Shown: positions 45,313 through 53,505 of the stretch, piece by piece
Layout of the letters: each line of letters opens with the position of its first letter
How positions within the stretch are numbered: position 1 is the stretch's first letter
Assembly: GCF_020618415.1 (NCBI RefSeq)
Contig: NZ_CP085344.1
Span: 3,551,977-3,615,976, forward strand
Reading direction: 5' to 3'
Length of the DNA: 64,000 nucleotides
Source: Cupriavidus sp. MP-37
Lineage (GTDB): Bacteria > Pseudomonadota > Gammaproteobacteria > Burkholderiales > Burkholderiaceae
Translations under genes and position numbers: made by a program
Notes under the pieces: generated by a model
What the model was told of the DNA's origin: nothing
Seen by the model: only the letters and a program-made list of their open reading frames with translations
Databases searched by the model: none

Positions 45313-46203
45313 ATGAAGGACTTCCGCAACAAGGTTGCCGCGATCACCGGCGCCGGCTCGGGCATCGGCCGCGCGCTGGCGCTGGCGCTGGCGCGCGAGG
45401 GCTGCCAGCTGGCGCTGTCGGACCGCAACGAGGCCGGGCTGGCGCAGACCGTGGCGCAGGCCATGGGCGCGGCGCCGCATGCCCGCATCACCCAGCACAC
45501 GGTCGACGTGGCCGACCGCGCTGCGGTCTATGCGTGGGCCGCGGCCGCCGCCGACGCGCACGGCCGCATCAACCTGATCTTCAACAACGCCGGCGTGGCG
45601 CTGTCCAGCACGGTCGAGGGCATGAGCTACGACGACCTGGAATGGATCATCGGCATCAACTTCTGGGGCGTGGTGTATGGCACCAAGGCTTTCCTGCCGT
45701 ACCTGAAGGCCAGCGGCGACGGCCACGTGGTCAATACCTCGAGCATCTTCGGCATCTTCGCCCAGCCCGGCATGGGCGCCTACAACGCCAGCAAGTACGC
45801 GGTGCGCGGCTTTACCGAATCGCTGCGGCAGGAGCTGGACCTGATGGACTGCGGCGTGTCGGCCACCACCGTGCATCCCGGCGGCATCAAGACCAATATC
45901 GCGCAGGCCAGCCGGGTCTCGGCCAGCGTCAACGGCTTCCTGGTGCGCGATGCCCAGCACGGCAAGGACGAGTTCGAGAAGTTCTTCATCACCTCGCCCG
46001 ACAAGGCCGCGCGCGTGATCCTGGAGGGCGTGCGGCGCAACCGCCGGCGCGTGCTGATCGGGCCCGACGCCTACGCCGCCGACGCCATGGCGCGGCTGCT
46101 GCCCGCCGCCTACCAGTCGCTGGTGGTGCGCGAGACGCGCCGCAAGCGCGATCTCGGCAACGTGGTGGCGCCTGCTTCGGTAAGTCAGGGAGAGCGTCCG
46201 TGA
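45313..46203 (+). CDS. Short-chain dehydrogenase/reductase
   Basis: A 296-residue classical SDR. The nucleotide motif TGAGSGIG is at 12-19, NNAG follows strand 4, and the catalytic Ser144, Tyr157 and Lys161 are intact (in SSIFG and YNASK). The extended C terminus after residue 250 is typical of the SadH-like lipid-active SDRs. ATG 45313 has AAGGAGA upstream. Its stop codon overlaps the GTG of the hydrolase gene, so the two are coupled. It would oxidise an alcohol to the ketone used by the monooxygenase upstream, an inference from gene order. Confidence 0.87.
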   Translation: MKDFRNKVAAITGAGSGIGRALALALAREGCQLALSDRNEAGLAQTVAQAMGAAPHARITQHTVDVADRAAVYAWAAAAADAHGRINLIFNNAGVALSSTVEGMSYDDLEWIIGINFWGVVYGTKAFLPYLKASGDGHVVNTSSIFGIFAQPGMGAYNASKYAVRGFTESLRQELDLMDCGVSATTVHPGGIKTNIAQASRVSASVNGFLVRDAQHGKDEFEKFFITSPDKAARVILEGVRRNRRRVLIGPDAYAADAMARLLPAAYQSLVVRETRRKRDLGNVVAPASVSQGERP

Positions 46204-47159
46204 ACCGCCTCGCGATCGAAGCGGACGCCGCGCTGCTGGCGCCGCCGGGGATGCTGACGCGCTGGTTCGGGCAGGGCCGCGTGGGCCTGTTCAGCCTGTC
46301 GCGCGCGACGCTGGCGCAGCGCCACGCGCTGCCGGCGTCGCGCTGGGTGCGCGTGCTGGATGCGATGGTCCACTACACCGACGAAGGCCCCGCCGACGGC
46401 GAGACCCTGGTGCTGATCCACGGCTTCGGCGCGTCGCTGCATACCTGGCAGGGCATCGTGCCGGCGCTGGCGCAACGCTATCGCGTGCTGCGGCTGGACC
46501 TGGCCCCGTTCGGGCTGACCGGGCCGCTGCGCGATGCGCGCGGGCGCATCGAGACCATGGACGTGCACCGCTACCGCGATTTCATCGATGCCTTCCTGGC
46601 CGCGCTGGACGTGCGCCGCGCCAGCGTCATCGGCAATTCGCTGGGCGGGCTGATCGCATGGGACCTCGCGGTGCGCCGGCCGGCTGCGGTCGACAAGCTG
46701 GTGCTGATTGATGCCGCCGGCTTCCCGATGAAGCTGCCGGTCTATATCGACCTGTTCCGCCATGCGCCGGTGCGCTGGTCGGCGCCGTGGCTGCTGCCCG
46801 AATTCATCATCCGCGCCGCCACGCGCGACGTCTACGGCGATGCCTCGCGCGTGCCCGAAGCCACCTTCCGCCGCTACGTGGATTTCTTCTATGCCGAGGG
46901 CAGCCGCGAGGCCGTCGGCAAGATGGTGCCGAAGCTCGACTTTGCCCAGCTCGACACCCACCTGCTCGGCAGCGTGCGCGCGCCCACGCTGGTGCTGTGG
47001 GGCGAGCGCGACCGCTGGATCCCGCCCGCGCACGCGCAGGCCTTCGCCGAGCGCATTCCCGGCGCGCAGCTGCGCCGCTATGCGGGGCTGGGCCATGTGC
47101 CGATGGAAGAAGACCCGCAACGCGTGGCCGCAGACCTGCTGTCTTTTTTTGCCAACTGA
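46200..47159 (+). CDS. Alpha/beta-fold hydrolase
   Basis: A 319-residue esterase/hydrolase with an intact triad: nucleophile Ser147 in GNSLGG, Asp271 in GERDRWIPP and His299 in GLGHVPMEE; the oxyanion region is IHGFGASLHTWQG. GTG 46200 overlaps the SDR stop and AGGGAGAG lies upstream, so it is translated by coupling. In the Baeyer-Villiger operon it probably splits the ester formed by the monooxygenase, in the way LipR accompanies MymA. No signal peptide is present, which points to the cytoplasm, though the N-terminal residues are partly hydrophobic. Confidence 0.82.
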   Translation: MNRLAIEADAALLAPPGMLTRWFGQGRVGLFSLSRATLAQRHALPASRWVRVLDAMVHYTDEGPADGETLVLIHGFGASLHTWQGIVPALAQRYRVLRLDLAPFGLTGPLRDARGRIETMDVHRYRDFIDAFLAALDVRRASVIGNSLGGLIAWDLAVRRPAAVDKLVLIDAAGFPMKLPVYIDLFRHAPVRWSAPWLLPEFIIRAATRDVYGDASRVPEATFRRYVDFFYAEGSREAVGKMVPKLDFAQLDTHLLGSVRAPTLVLWGERDRWIPPAHAQAFAERIPGAQLRRYAGLGHVPMEEDPQRVAADLLSFFAN

Positions 47160-47169
47160 GGAGACCGCC

Positions 47170-48045
47170 ATGATGCCAGTCCGCCGCGACGTGCATCCCC
47201 ACCTGCCGCCGGAGCGCATCTGCGACTGGCACGAACGGGGCCGTCACGTCACCCATTTCCTCAACACGCTGTCGCTCTTCTTCCCGGCCGGCGAGCGCTT
47301 CTTCATGGACAGCGTGCGTAACTACCGCGACCAGGTGAAGGACCCCGAGCTGAGCCGCGCCATCGCCGGCTTTATCGGCCAGGAGGCGATGCACACGCGC
47401 GAGCACATCCTCTACAACCGGCTGATGGAAGACGCCGGCCTGCCCGCCGCGGCGCTGGACCGCACGGTATGGAGACTGCTCGACCTGCTGCGCAAGATCC
47501 TGCCCAAGTCCTGGCAGCTGGCGCATACCATCGCGCTGGAGCACTACACGGCGATGCTGGCCGACGGCGTGCTGAAAGACGTGCGCCACCTGGGCGCGGA
47601 CTCGCAGACCGGCTACCGGCAGGTGTGGACCTGGCACGCGCTGGAGGAAACCGAGCACAAGGCGGTAGCCTACGACGTGTGGAACACCGTGATGAAGCCC
47701 GGCCCCTACCGCTACTTCGTGCGCACCTTCACCATGCTGACCACCACGGTGACGTTCTGGGCCATGGTGTTCGTGTTCCATATCGCGCTGGTGATGGGCG
47801 ACAAGGGCTGCCGCAACAAGCTGAGCGGGTTCGGCACCGCGCTGCGCTTCCTGTGGGCGTCGCCCGGCGCGCTGCCGCGCATGATTCCGGAGTGGCTCAG
47901 CTACTTCCGCCCCGGCTTCCATCCGTGGGACGATGACAACCGCGCCGAGCTGGCCCGCATCGAGCCGCTGGTCCGCGAGATCGAAGACACCGCGCGCGCC
48001 GCCGGCGTCTCCACCCGGGCGCCTTCGCTGCGGGGGACGGCATGA
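47170..48045 (+). CDS. PF10118 protein, putative diiron oxidase/oxygenase
   Basis: A 291-residue helical protein of the family annotated as predicted metal-dependent hydrolase (PF10118/COG3687). The helices carry Glu42, Glu72-x-x-His75, Glu124 and Glu160-x-x-His163, which is the E-ExxH-E-ExxH ligand order of ferritin-like diiron oxygenases. Two hydrophobic segments (about 195-215) could touch the membrane. GAGGAGA precedes ATG 47170 (a second ATG follows at once). Its stop overlaps the start of a rubredoxin gene by ATGA, so an electron-transfer partner is made with it. A redox role is therefore favoured over hydrolysis; this is inference from motif and neighbour. Confidence 0.72.
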   Translation: MMPVRRDVHPHLPPERICDWHERGRHVTHFLNTLSLFFPAGERFFMDSVRNYRDQVKDPELSRAIAGFIGQEAMHTREHILYNRLMEDAGLPAAALDRTVWRLLDLLRKILPKSWQLAHTIALEHYTAMLADGVLKDVRHLGADSQTGYRQVWTWHALEETEHKAVAYDVWNTVMKPGPYRYFVRTFTMLTTTVTFWAMVFVFHIALVMGDKGCRNKLSGFGTALRFLWASPGALPRMIPEWLSYFRPGFHPWDDDNRAELARIEPLVREIEDTARAAGVSTRAPSLRGTA

Positions 48046-48206
48046 CCATCTGGCAATGCCAAATCTGTGGCTTCGTCTATGAAGAAGCGCTCGGCATGCC
48101 CGAGCACGGCATCGCGCCCGGCACACCGTGGGGCGCGGTCCCGCCGGAATGGAGCTGCCCGGACTGCGGCATGGCGAAAGCGGATTTCGACATGGTTGCG
48201 TTATAG
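48042..48206 (+). CDS. Rubredoxin (54 residues)
   Basis: A small one-iron electron carrier that is short enough to be missed by length cut-offs. The four iron ligands are Cys6 and Cys9 (CQICG) and Cys39 and Cys42 (CPDCG), and the aromatic core (Trp4, Phe11, Tyr13, Trp37) and PPEWSCPDCG turn are those of rubredoxins that serve alkane hydroxylases and related oxygenases. ATG 48042 overlaps the stop of the PF10118 gene (ATGA), so the two are coupled. No AlkB or rubredoxin reductase is present in the window, so the PF10118 protein is the natural partner. Confidence 0.88.
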   Translation: MTIWQCQICGFVYEEALGMPEHGIAPGTPWGAVPPEWSCPDCGMAKADFDMVAL

Positions 48207-48254
48207 GCGGTGAGGTTGGCGAGAGCCGAGGGACTTAGCGAACCGCCGGCGTAA

Positions 48255-48388
48255 CTCCCCTCTCCCGCTTGCGGGAGAGGGGTGGGGGTGAGGGCCAGTG
48301 GATCCACGAAGTCCAGGCCTGCGGTATGCCAGCGCCCGCCCTCACCCCCTGCCCCTCTCCCGCAAGCGGGAGAGGGGAGCCAACCGGC
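48255..48388 (+). repeat. Dispersed palindromic repeat, two inverted units
   Basis: Two units in opposite orientation (about 48255-48297 and 48331-48388) with perfect CCCCTCTCCCGC/GCGGGAGAGGGG stems lie between the convergent rubredoxin and MerR-type genes, with a GCGGTATGCCAGCGCCCGCC spacer edge that also occurs in the copy near 22.8 kb in inverted form. Confidence 0.78.
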
Positions 48389-48394
48389 GCGAGA

Positions 48395-49231
48395 TCATGA
48401 CTTCCCGCCGCCCCCACCCTCCTCATCATGCAAATGCTCGATGATCGCCGCCACCCGGTCGCCCAGGTACTTGTTGGCCGAGATTTCCAGCGCCCGCATC
48501 ATCTCGGTCTCGGCCATCACCAGCGCCAGCGGGCGGATGCGCCACAGGATGTCGACCAGCCGCGGCACGTCCTGTGGCGGCGGCAGCTTGCCTTCGCCGA
48601 AGCGGTCCAGCTCGCGCACCACGGTGGCGACGATCTGGTCTGAAACCGCCTGGAAATGCGCGCGCGACTGCGCGATGATCTCCAGCACGTCTTCCAGCGC
48701 AAAGCCCGCGTGGGCGATTTCGGCGCCCGCGGCCAGCGCGCGCGGGCTGCGCGCCAGGTAGCCCAGCCCGTCCGGTTCCAGCAGGCCCAATGAGATCGCC
48801 TTGGCCAGCGCCGGGCGCGAGATCGCCCGGCCGAACAGCCGCGCCAGCGCCAGGTAGGAATAGTGGCGCGGGGTCTCGTTGGTCCACGGGCTGCTGATCG
48901 CCGTCTCCAGCCCCAGGATCGAGCGCAGGTCGTGCCCTTCGACGATGGCCTTGAGCAGCTCGGTGATATTGGCCAGCGTGTAGCCGCGCGCCAGCAGGTG
49001 GTGGATCAGCTTGAGCCGCCCCAGGTGCGCCTGCGTGTAGATGCCCACGCGTCCGCGCCGCTGCGGCGGGTCGATCAGGCCGCGGTCCTGGTACGAGCGC
49101 ACGTTGCGCACCGTGGTGCCGGCCACGCGCGCCAGTTCGTCGATGGTGTATTCCGGGGCGGGTGGCGGTCCGGAGGCGGCGGAGGCCGGGCGGGTCGGGG
49201 ACGAGGGTTGGCGGCGCCGGGTCAGTGTCAT
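48395..49231 (-). CDS. MerR-family transcriptional regulator
   Basis: A 278-residue regulator. After a Ser/Pro-rich N-terminal stretch of about 25 residues comes the MerR winged helix YTIDELARVAGTTVRNVRSY QDRGLI with a coiled-coil region behind it. The C-terminal part (about 150 residues) has no cysteine cluster, so a metal-sensing role like MerR or CueR is unlikely; it resembles the larger HTH_17-like regulators of lipid or solvent response genes. ATG 49231 begins MTLTRRRQPSS. It is divergent from a LysR gene and convergent with the rubredoxin operon; its targets are unknown. Confidence 0.75.
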   Translation of the reverse strand: MTLTRRRQPSSPTRPASAASGPPPAPEYTIDELARVAGTTVRNVRSYQDRGLIDPPQRRGRVGIYTQAHLGRLKLIHHLLARGYTLANITELLKAIVEGHDLRSILGLETAISSPWTNETPRHYSYLALARLFGRAISRPALAKAISLGLLEPDGLGYLARSPRALAAGAEIAHAGFALEDVLEIIAQSRAHFQAVSDQIVATVVRELDRFGEGKLPPPQDVPRLVDILWRIRPLALVMAETEMMRALEISANKYLGDRVAAIIEHLHDEEGGGGGKS

Positions 49232-49324
49232 GCCAAAAATTCTAACCGAGGAACGCGGCAGGCAAAGTGGCGGCGGGTTTTGCCGATAATGCAGGCATTG
49301 CCCCCACCGCGACCGTCCGCTTCC

Positions 49325-50281
49325 ATGCATATCCGCTGGCTCGAAGACTTCGTCTGCCTGGCCCAGGCCGGCAGCCTCGCGCGCGCCGCCGAACTGCGCA
49401 ACGTGACCCCGCCCGCCTTTGGCCGGCGCATGCAGGCGCTGGAAGTCTGGGCCGGCGCGCCGCTGATCGACCGCAGCGCCTTCCCGGTGCGGCTGACCGC
49501 CGAGGGGCGCCAGTTCCTGGAAGCCGCGCAGAGCGCGCTGCGCACGCTCGACGACACGCGCCTGGCGCTGCGCGCCGCGCACCGCGCCGACGCCAGTACC
49601 GTCACCATCGCCACCGGCAAGACGCTGGCGCGCTCGATGGTGCCGGCCTGGCTGGCGGGGCTGCGCGAGGCGCTGCGCCATGACCCCGCCGCGGCCGGCT
49701 TCCGCACCCGCCTGTCGACCTTCCCGATGCACGACGCGCTGGCGATGTTCGCCGAGGGCGATGCCGATTTCCTGCTGTGCTACAGCCCGCCCGACCTGCC
49801 GGTGATGCTGGACGACGCGCGCTACCAGTTCCACCTGGCCGGCGTGGAGCGGCTGGTATGCGTCAGCGCCGCCGACGCGCGCGGCGCGCCGCTGCACCGG
49901 CTCGGTACGGGAAAGGCCACGGGCAAGACCGCGGCCAGGCCGGTGCCGATGATCGCCTATGCCGAGACCCTGACGCTGGGCCGCATGGTCAACCAGGAAA
50001 TCGCGCGCCGCAAGCTGGCGCCGCGGCTCGACGTGATCGCGGTCAGCGACTTTGCCGAGTCGGTGCACGAGATGGTGCGCCAGCGCATGGGCCTGGCCTG
50101 GCTGCCGGCGCGGCTGATCGCCGATGACCTGCGCGACGGCCGCCTGGTACGCGCCATCGCCGCGCCGCGCAGCGATGACGGCGGCGATTTGGCGCTCGAC
50201 ATCCGCCTGTACCGTCCGCGCGCGCCGATGCGGCCGCTGGCCGAGGCCTTCTGGCAGGCGGCGGTGCAGGCGCCGCGCTGA
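49325..50281 (+). CDS. LysR-family transcriptional regulator
   Basis: A 318-residue LysR protein: N-terminal winged helix MHIRWLEDFVCLAQAGSLARAA and the recognition segment TPPAFGRRMQALE, then the periplasmic-binding-like effector domain ending with a PMRPLAEAFW helix. The ATG at 49325 gives the canonical start. It precedes a Bug-type binding protein and an M14 deacylase on the same strand, separated from the first by a spacer containing a perfect LysR box. It is probably the local activator of those genes, responding to the imported compound. Confidence 0.85.
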   Translation: MHIRWLEDFVCLAQAGSLARAAELRNVTPPAFGRRMQALEVWAGAPLIDRSAFPVRLTAEGRQFLEAAQSALRTLDDTRLALRAAHRADASTVTIATGKTLARSMVPAWLAGLREALRHDPAAAGFRTRLSTFPMHDALAMFAEGDADFLLCYSPPDLPVMLDDARYQFHLAGVERLVCVSAADARGAPLHRLGTGKATGKTAARPVPMIAYAETLTLGRMVNQEIARRKLAPRLDVIAVSDFAESVHEMVRQRMGLAWLPARLIADDLRDGRLVRAIAAPRSDDGGDLALDIRLYRPRAPMRPLAEAFWQAAVQAPR

Positions 50282-50298
50282 GGCGCGCCGGCGACCCC

Positions 50299-50313
50299 TT
50301 GCCGAATCGGCAA
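50299..50313 (+). promoter_or_regulatory. LysR-type operator before the Bug binding protein gene
   Basis: TTGCCGAATCGGCAA is a perfect 7-1-7 palindrome with the T-N11-A layout of a LysR recognition site. It lies 17 bases after the LysR stop and about 90 bases before the binding protein start; a further TTGCC half-site occurs at 50320. Confidence 0.55.
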
Positions 50314-50401
50314 CCGCGGTTGCCAAAGCCGCACGGCGGGTCCGGTGCCGCGCTTCTACCATCGCTCCACAACTATGATTCCGGGACCTGGAGCCAAGAC
50401 C

Positions 50402-51388
50402 ATGAAGACCACCCTGCGCGCGGCCGCTGCCGCACTTTGCCTTGCCGCGTCCGCCGGCGCCGTTTCCCATGCCGGCGCCGCCACGGCCGCCTGGCCCACC
50501 AAGCCGATCACGCTGGTGGTGGGCTACACTGCCGGCGGCAGCGTCGACCTGGTGGCCCGCACTATCGCGCCTGAGCTGGGCAAGCGCCTGGGCCAGAGCG
50601 TGGTGATCGAAAACCTGGGTGGTGCCGGCGGCACCATCGGCGCGGCCAAGGTGGTCAAGGCCGAAGCCGATGGCTATACCTTGCTGATGGGCTCGGGCAG
50701 CGAGGTGTCGATCGCGCGCCTGACCAACCCGGCGGTGCGCTATGACGGCGAGAAGGACCTGGCGCCGGTGACCTTTGTCGGCACCCAGCCGATGGTGCTG
50801 GTCGGCAAGCCCGGCCTGCCGGCGAAGAACGCGGCGGAACTGATCACGCTGGCCAAGGCCCAGCCCGGCAAGCTGTCGTATGCCTCGTCAGGCGTCGGCA
50901 CGCCGCTGAACCTGGCGGGCGAGCTGATCAAGCAGCAGGGCAAGGTCGAGATCACGCACGTGCCATACAAGGGCGCGTCGGCCATGGCCACCGACCTGCT
51001 CGGCGGACAGATCGACCTGGCGGTGATGGTGCTGTCGTCGGCGCTGCCGCATATCCAGGCCAACCGCGTGCAGGCCTACGGCGTGACCGGCGCCAAACGC
51101 TCGCCGGTGGCGCCCAACGTGCCCGCGCTCGCCGAGACGCCCGCGCTCAAGGGCGTGGACATGGGCGTGTGGTTCGGCCTGATGGGCCCGGCCAGCTTGC
51201 CCAAGCCGGTGGTCGAGCGCCTGAACACCGAGATGCAGGCCGTGCTGGCCATGCCGGACGTGAAGAAAAAGCTGGCCGAGGCCGGCGTGGAAGTGGCGCC
51301 CGCCAATCCGGCGCAGTTCGGCAGCTTTATCAAGCGCGAGACCGGGCGCTATCGCACGATTGTGCAGACGGCGGGGATTCAGCAGTAA
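50402..51388 (+). CDS. Bug/TctC-family periplasmic solute-binding protein
   Basis: A 328-residue exported binding protein. The signal peptide ends near SHAGA-ATAAWP, and the mature protein starts WPTKPITLVVGYTAGGSVDLVAR, the two-lobed Bug fold with the carboxylate-binding TAGGSVD loop. No TctA/TctB genes are adjacent, as is usual for the many orphan Bug proteins of Bordetella and Cupriavidus. It is followed by an M14 deacylase gene and preceded by LysR, so an acylated amino acid or another carboxylate is a possible ligand. ATG 50402 is supported by the signal peptide position. Confidence 0.85.
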   Translation: MKTTLRAAAAALCLAASAGAVSHAGAATAAWPTKPITLVVGYTAGGSVDLVARTIAPELGKRLGQSVVIENLGGAGGTIGAAKVVKAEADGYTLLMGSGSEVSIARLTNPAVRYDGEKDLAPVTFVGTQPMVLVGKPGLPAKNAAELITLAKAQPGKLSYASSGVGTPLNLAGELIKQQGKVEITHVPYKGASAMATDLLGGQIDLAVMVLSSALPHIQANRVQAYGVTGAKRSPVAPNVPALAETPALKGVDMGVWFGLMGPASLPKPVVERLNTEMQAVLAMPDVKKKLAEAGVEVAPANPAQFGSFIKRETGRYRTIVQTAGIQQ

Positions 51389-51492
51389 GTACGTGGGCGA
51401 TATCGCCATTGCATGCGCTCACCCTCACCCCATCTCAAACATCGACCCGGCAGGCACCGACCCGCCAGGCACCCCTGAACGCACCGACTCCC

Positions 51493-52470
51493 ATGACCCA
51501 CCAGCCCACCGCTCCCCTCGAAGCCTACCCCGTCGACGTCGCCTTCCCCGACATCCGCGCCTACGCCGCCGGCAACACCGGCATCCCCTACCTCTACACC
51601 TTCGACAGCGGCCAGCCCGGCCCGCACGTGATGGTCAACGCGCTGACGCACGGCAACGAAGTCTGCGGCGCCATCGCCGTCAAGGCGCTGCTCGACCACG
51701 GCCTGCGCCCGCGCCGCGGCCGCCTGACGCTGGCCTTTGCCAACGTCGACGCGTACCACCGCTTCGATCCCGCCAGGCCGGACGCCTCGCGCTTTGTCGA
51801 CCAGGACTTCAACCGCGTCTGGACCGCGAAGGTGCTCGATGACGCCGGGCTCGATTCCTCGGAGCTGCGCCGCGCGCGCGCCATGCGGCCGGTGATCGAT
51901 ACCGTCGACCTGCTGCTGGACCTGCATTCGATGCATGAGAAAAGCCGGCCGCTGATCGTCTCCGGGCCGCTGGACAAGGGCATCGCGCTGTCGCGCGCGC
52001 TCGGTGCGCCGGCCGACGTGATCGTCGACGAAGGCCATCCCGAAGGCCGCCGCATGCGCGACTACGATGGCTTCGGCGATGCCGCCAGCCCGCGCAACGC
52101 GCTGCTGATCGAATGCGGCCAGCACTGGGAGCCGGCCGCCGTGACGGTGGCGCAGGACAGCACCGCGCGCTTCCTGCTGCACGCCGGCATCGTTCAGGAG
52201 AGCGACCTGCCGGCCGGCTGGCTGCAGCCGCTGCCCGCCGCGCAGCGCGTGGTGCGCGTGACCGAGCCGGTGGTGGCCACCAGCATGGACTTCCGCTTTG
52301 CCGGCCCCTACACCGGGCTGGAAACGTTTACCGAGGCCGGGACCGTAATCGGCTGGCGCGACGGCGAGCCGGTGGTGACGCCGTATCCGGATTGCGTGCT
52401 GGTGATGCCATCGCTGCGCCAGCTGCGCCCGGGCGTGACCGTGGTGCGCCTGGGCCGGCTGGAGCGCTGA
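51493..52470 (+). CDS. Succinylglutamate desuccinylase/aspartoacylase family protein
   Basis: A 325-residue M14-type zinc deacylase. Zinc ligands are His53 and Glu56 in THGNEVCG and His145 in DLHSMHE, and the C-terminal beta domain ends with VVRLGRLER. Such enzymes cut an amide bond of N-acyl amino acids (N-acetylaspartate, N-succinylglutamate). No other AST pathway gene is present, so arginine catabolism is not indicated. No signal peptide is present. It lies about 100 bases after the Bug binding protein and may process the compound that protein binds. Confidence 0.82.
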   Translation: MTHQPTAPLEAYPVDVAFPDIRAYAAGNTGIPYLYTFDSGQPGPHVMVNALTHGNEVCGAIAVKALLDHGLRPRRGRLTLAFANVDAYHRFDPARPDASRFVDQDFNRVWTAKVLDDAGLDSSELRRARAMRPVIDTVDLLLDLHSMHEKSRPLIVSGPLDKGIALSRALGAPADVIVDEGHPEGRRMRDYDGFGDAASPRNALLIECGQHWEPAAVTVAQDSTARFLLHAGIVQESDLPAGWLQPLPAAQRVVRVTEPVVATSMDFRFAGPYTGLETFTEAGTVIGWRDGEPVVTPYPDCVLVMPSLRQLRPGVTVVRLGRLER

Positions 52471-52503
52471 CCCGCTGAGGCGCTTCGATCTACCGCTTGT
52501 GCG

Positions 52504-52540
52504 CTCCCTCTCCCGCAAGCGGGAGAGGGGAGCAAACCGC
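52504..52540 (+). repeat. Dispersed palindromic repeat, single unit
   Basis: One unit with hairpin CCTCTCCCGC/GCGGGAGAGG followed by GGAGCAAACCGC, in the orientation opposite to the 33.8 kb copy, between the convergent deacylase and lipoprotein genes. Confidence 0.72.
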
Positions 52541-52571
52541 AGGGTTCAAAAAGACTTGTCGCGGCGCCGGC

Positions 52572-53129
52572 TCAGGCCGCAGGTGCCGCATCTTGCTCGG
52601 CCGGTGTGGTCGCCGTGCCTGCGGGCGGCGGCAGCATGCCGGGGAACAGCTGCTCGACCAGTTCATCGAGCTTGGACGACGGCTGCACGAAGTTGCTCAG
52701 GTTCAGCCCGCCGGCGCTGCGGTTGGCGTTGTAGATCGCCTTGCCGACCCGGTCGCCATTGCGGAACACGGTGATGTCGGCGTTGTTCAGGTAGGCGTTC
52801 CAGTACCACGCGCCGCGCGCGGTGTACAGCGCCACCATCGGGCACGACGCGATCGAGGTCTGCGCCTGCAGCACTTTCACCTCGAAATTGCGCCGCCGCA
52901 GCGACGACAAAAAGTTCTCGACAAAGTCATTGCCGCTGACCGGGTTCACCACCACGCACAGCAGCGTGCCGTTGGCGCCGTAGTTGCCCAGCGGGCCGCC
53001 GCCGGCCGGCAGCTGGAACGCGACCACGGGATCGGTGGGGTCAAGGCGGTCGACCGGCGTCACGGCCTGGTAGGTCGAGCAGCCGGTGAGCAGCAGGCCC
53101 GCGCAGGCCGCCAGCAGTGCAAGCTTCAT
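52572..53129 (-). CDS. Hypothetical lipoprotein
   Basis: A 185-residue predicted lipoprotein with lipobox LTGC (Cys17) directly followed by STYQAVTPVDRLD. The mature part has two cysteines (in TLLCVVVNP and SIASCPMVALY) that could form a disulfide, a YWNAYLNNADITVF strand, and a Pro/Thr/Ala-rich tail. It resembles the small Sbal_3080-type lipoproteins, but I cannot confirm this. ATG 53129 is chosen because the lipoprotein signal begins there. Function unknown. Confidence 0.6.
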   Translation of the reverse strand: MKLALLAACAGLLLTGCSTYQAVTPVDRLDPTDPVVAFQLPAGGGPLGNYGANGTLLCVVVNPVSGNDFVENFLSSLRRRNFEVKVLQAQTSIASCPMVALYTARGAWYWNAYLNNADITVFRNGDRVGKAIYNANRSAGGLNLSNFVQPSSKLDELVEQLFPGMLPPPAGTATTPAEQDAAPAA

Positions 53130-53283
53130 GGAATGTCCTGGATGGCTGGGCGGCGCGCCACGACAAGGCGCAATGGCCACCGCATACCTTCACACTGTAG
53201 GCGCCGGCAGGCCAATCCAATCGGGCAAACAGAAGCGCAAAACGGTCGCTTCTGGCGTTGCGGACGTAACTGCGGATTGCGCC

Positions 53284-53472
53284 TCAGCCGCCCGCCAGCC
53301 GGCCCACCAGCACCAGGCACAGCGCAGCCAGGCAGACCCCGACCACCGCCACCTGCACCCGCGTCACGGGTTTGCCGCCGAACAGCGTCTGGCTGAGCCA
53401 GGCGGGCGAGATCACACCGACAAGGGTCGCCACCATGATCAGGATGGCAAGGACGGACAGCACGGATTGCAT
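53284..53472 (-). CDS. Small two-helix membrane protein
   Basis: A 62-residue protein made of two hydrophobic helices (about 3-24 and 40-59) joined by a short loop SQTLFGGKPVTR. No family is recognised. It lies 33 bases after the next upstream gene on the same strand (53506-54096), which supports it being a genuine gene of a small envelope-protein cluster. Confidence 0.5.
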   Translation of the reverse strand: MQSVLSVLAILIMVATLVGVISPAWLSQTLFGGKPVTRVQVAVVGVCLAALCLVLVGRLAGG

Positions 53473-53505
53473 GGCTGGGTAACTCCGGAATCGTCGCGGG
53501 CGCGC

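Noticed and set aside
48395..50470. A 691-codon minus-strand frame joining the MerR gene to upstream sequence
   Set aside because: The upstream part is antisense to the LysR gene; the MerR protein starts at 49231.
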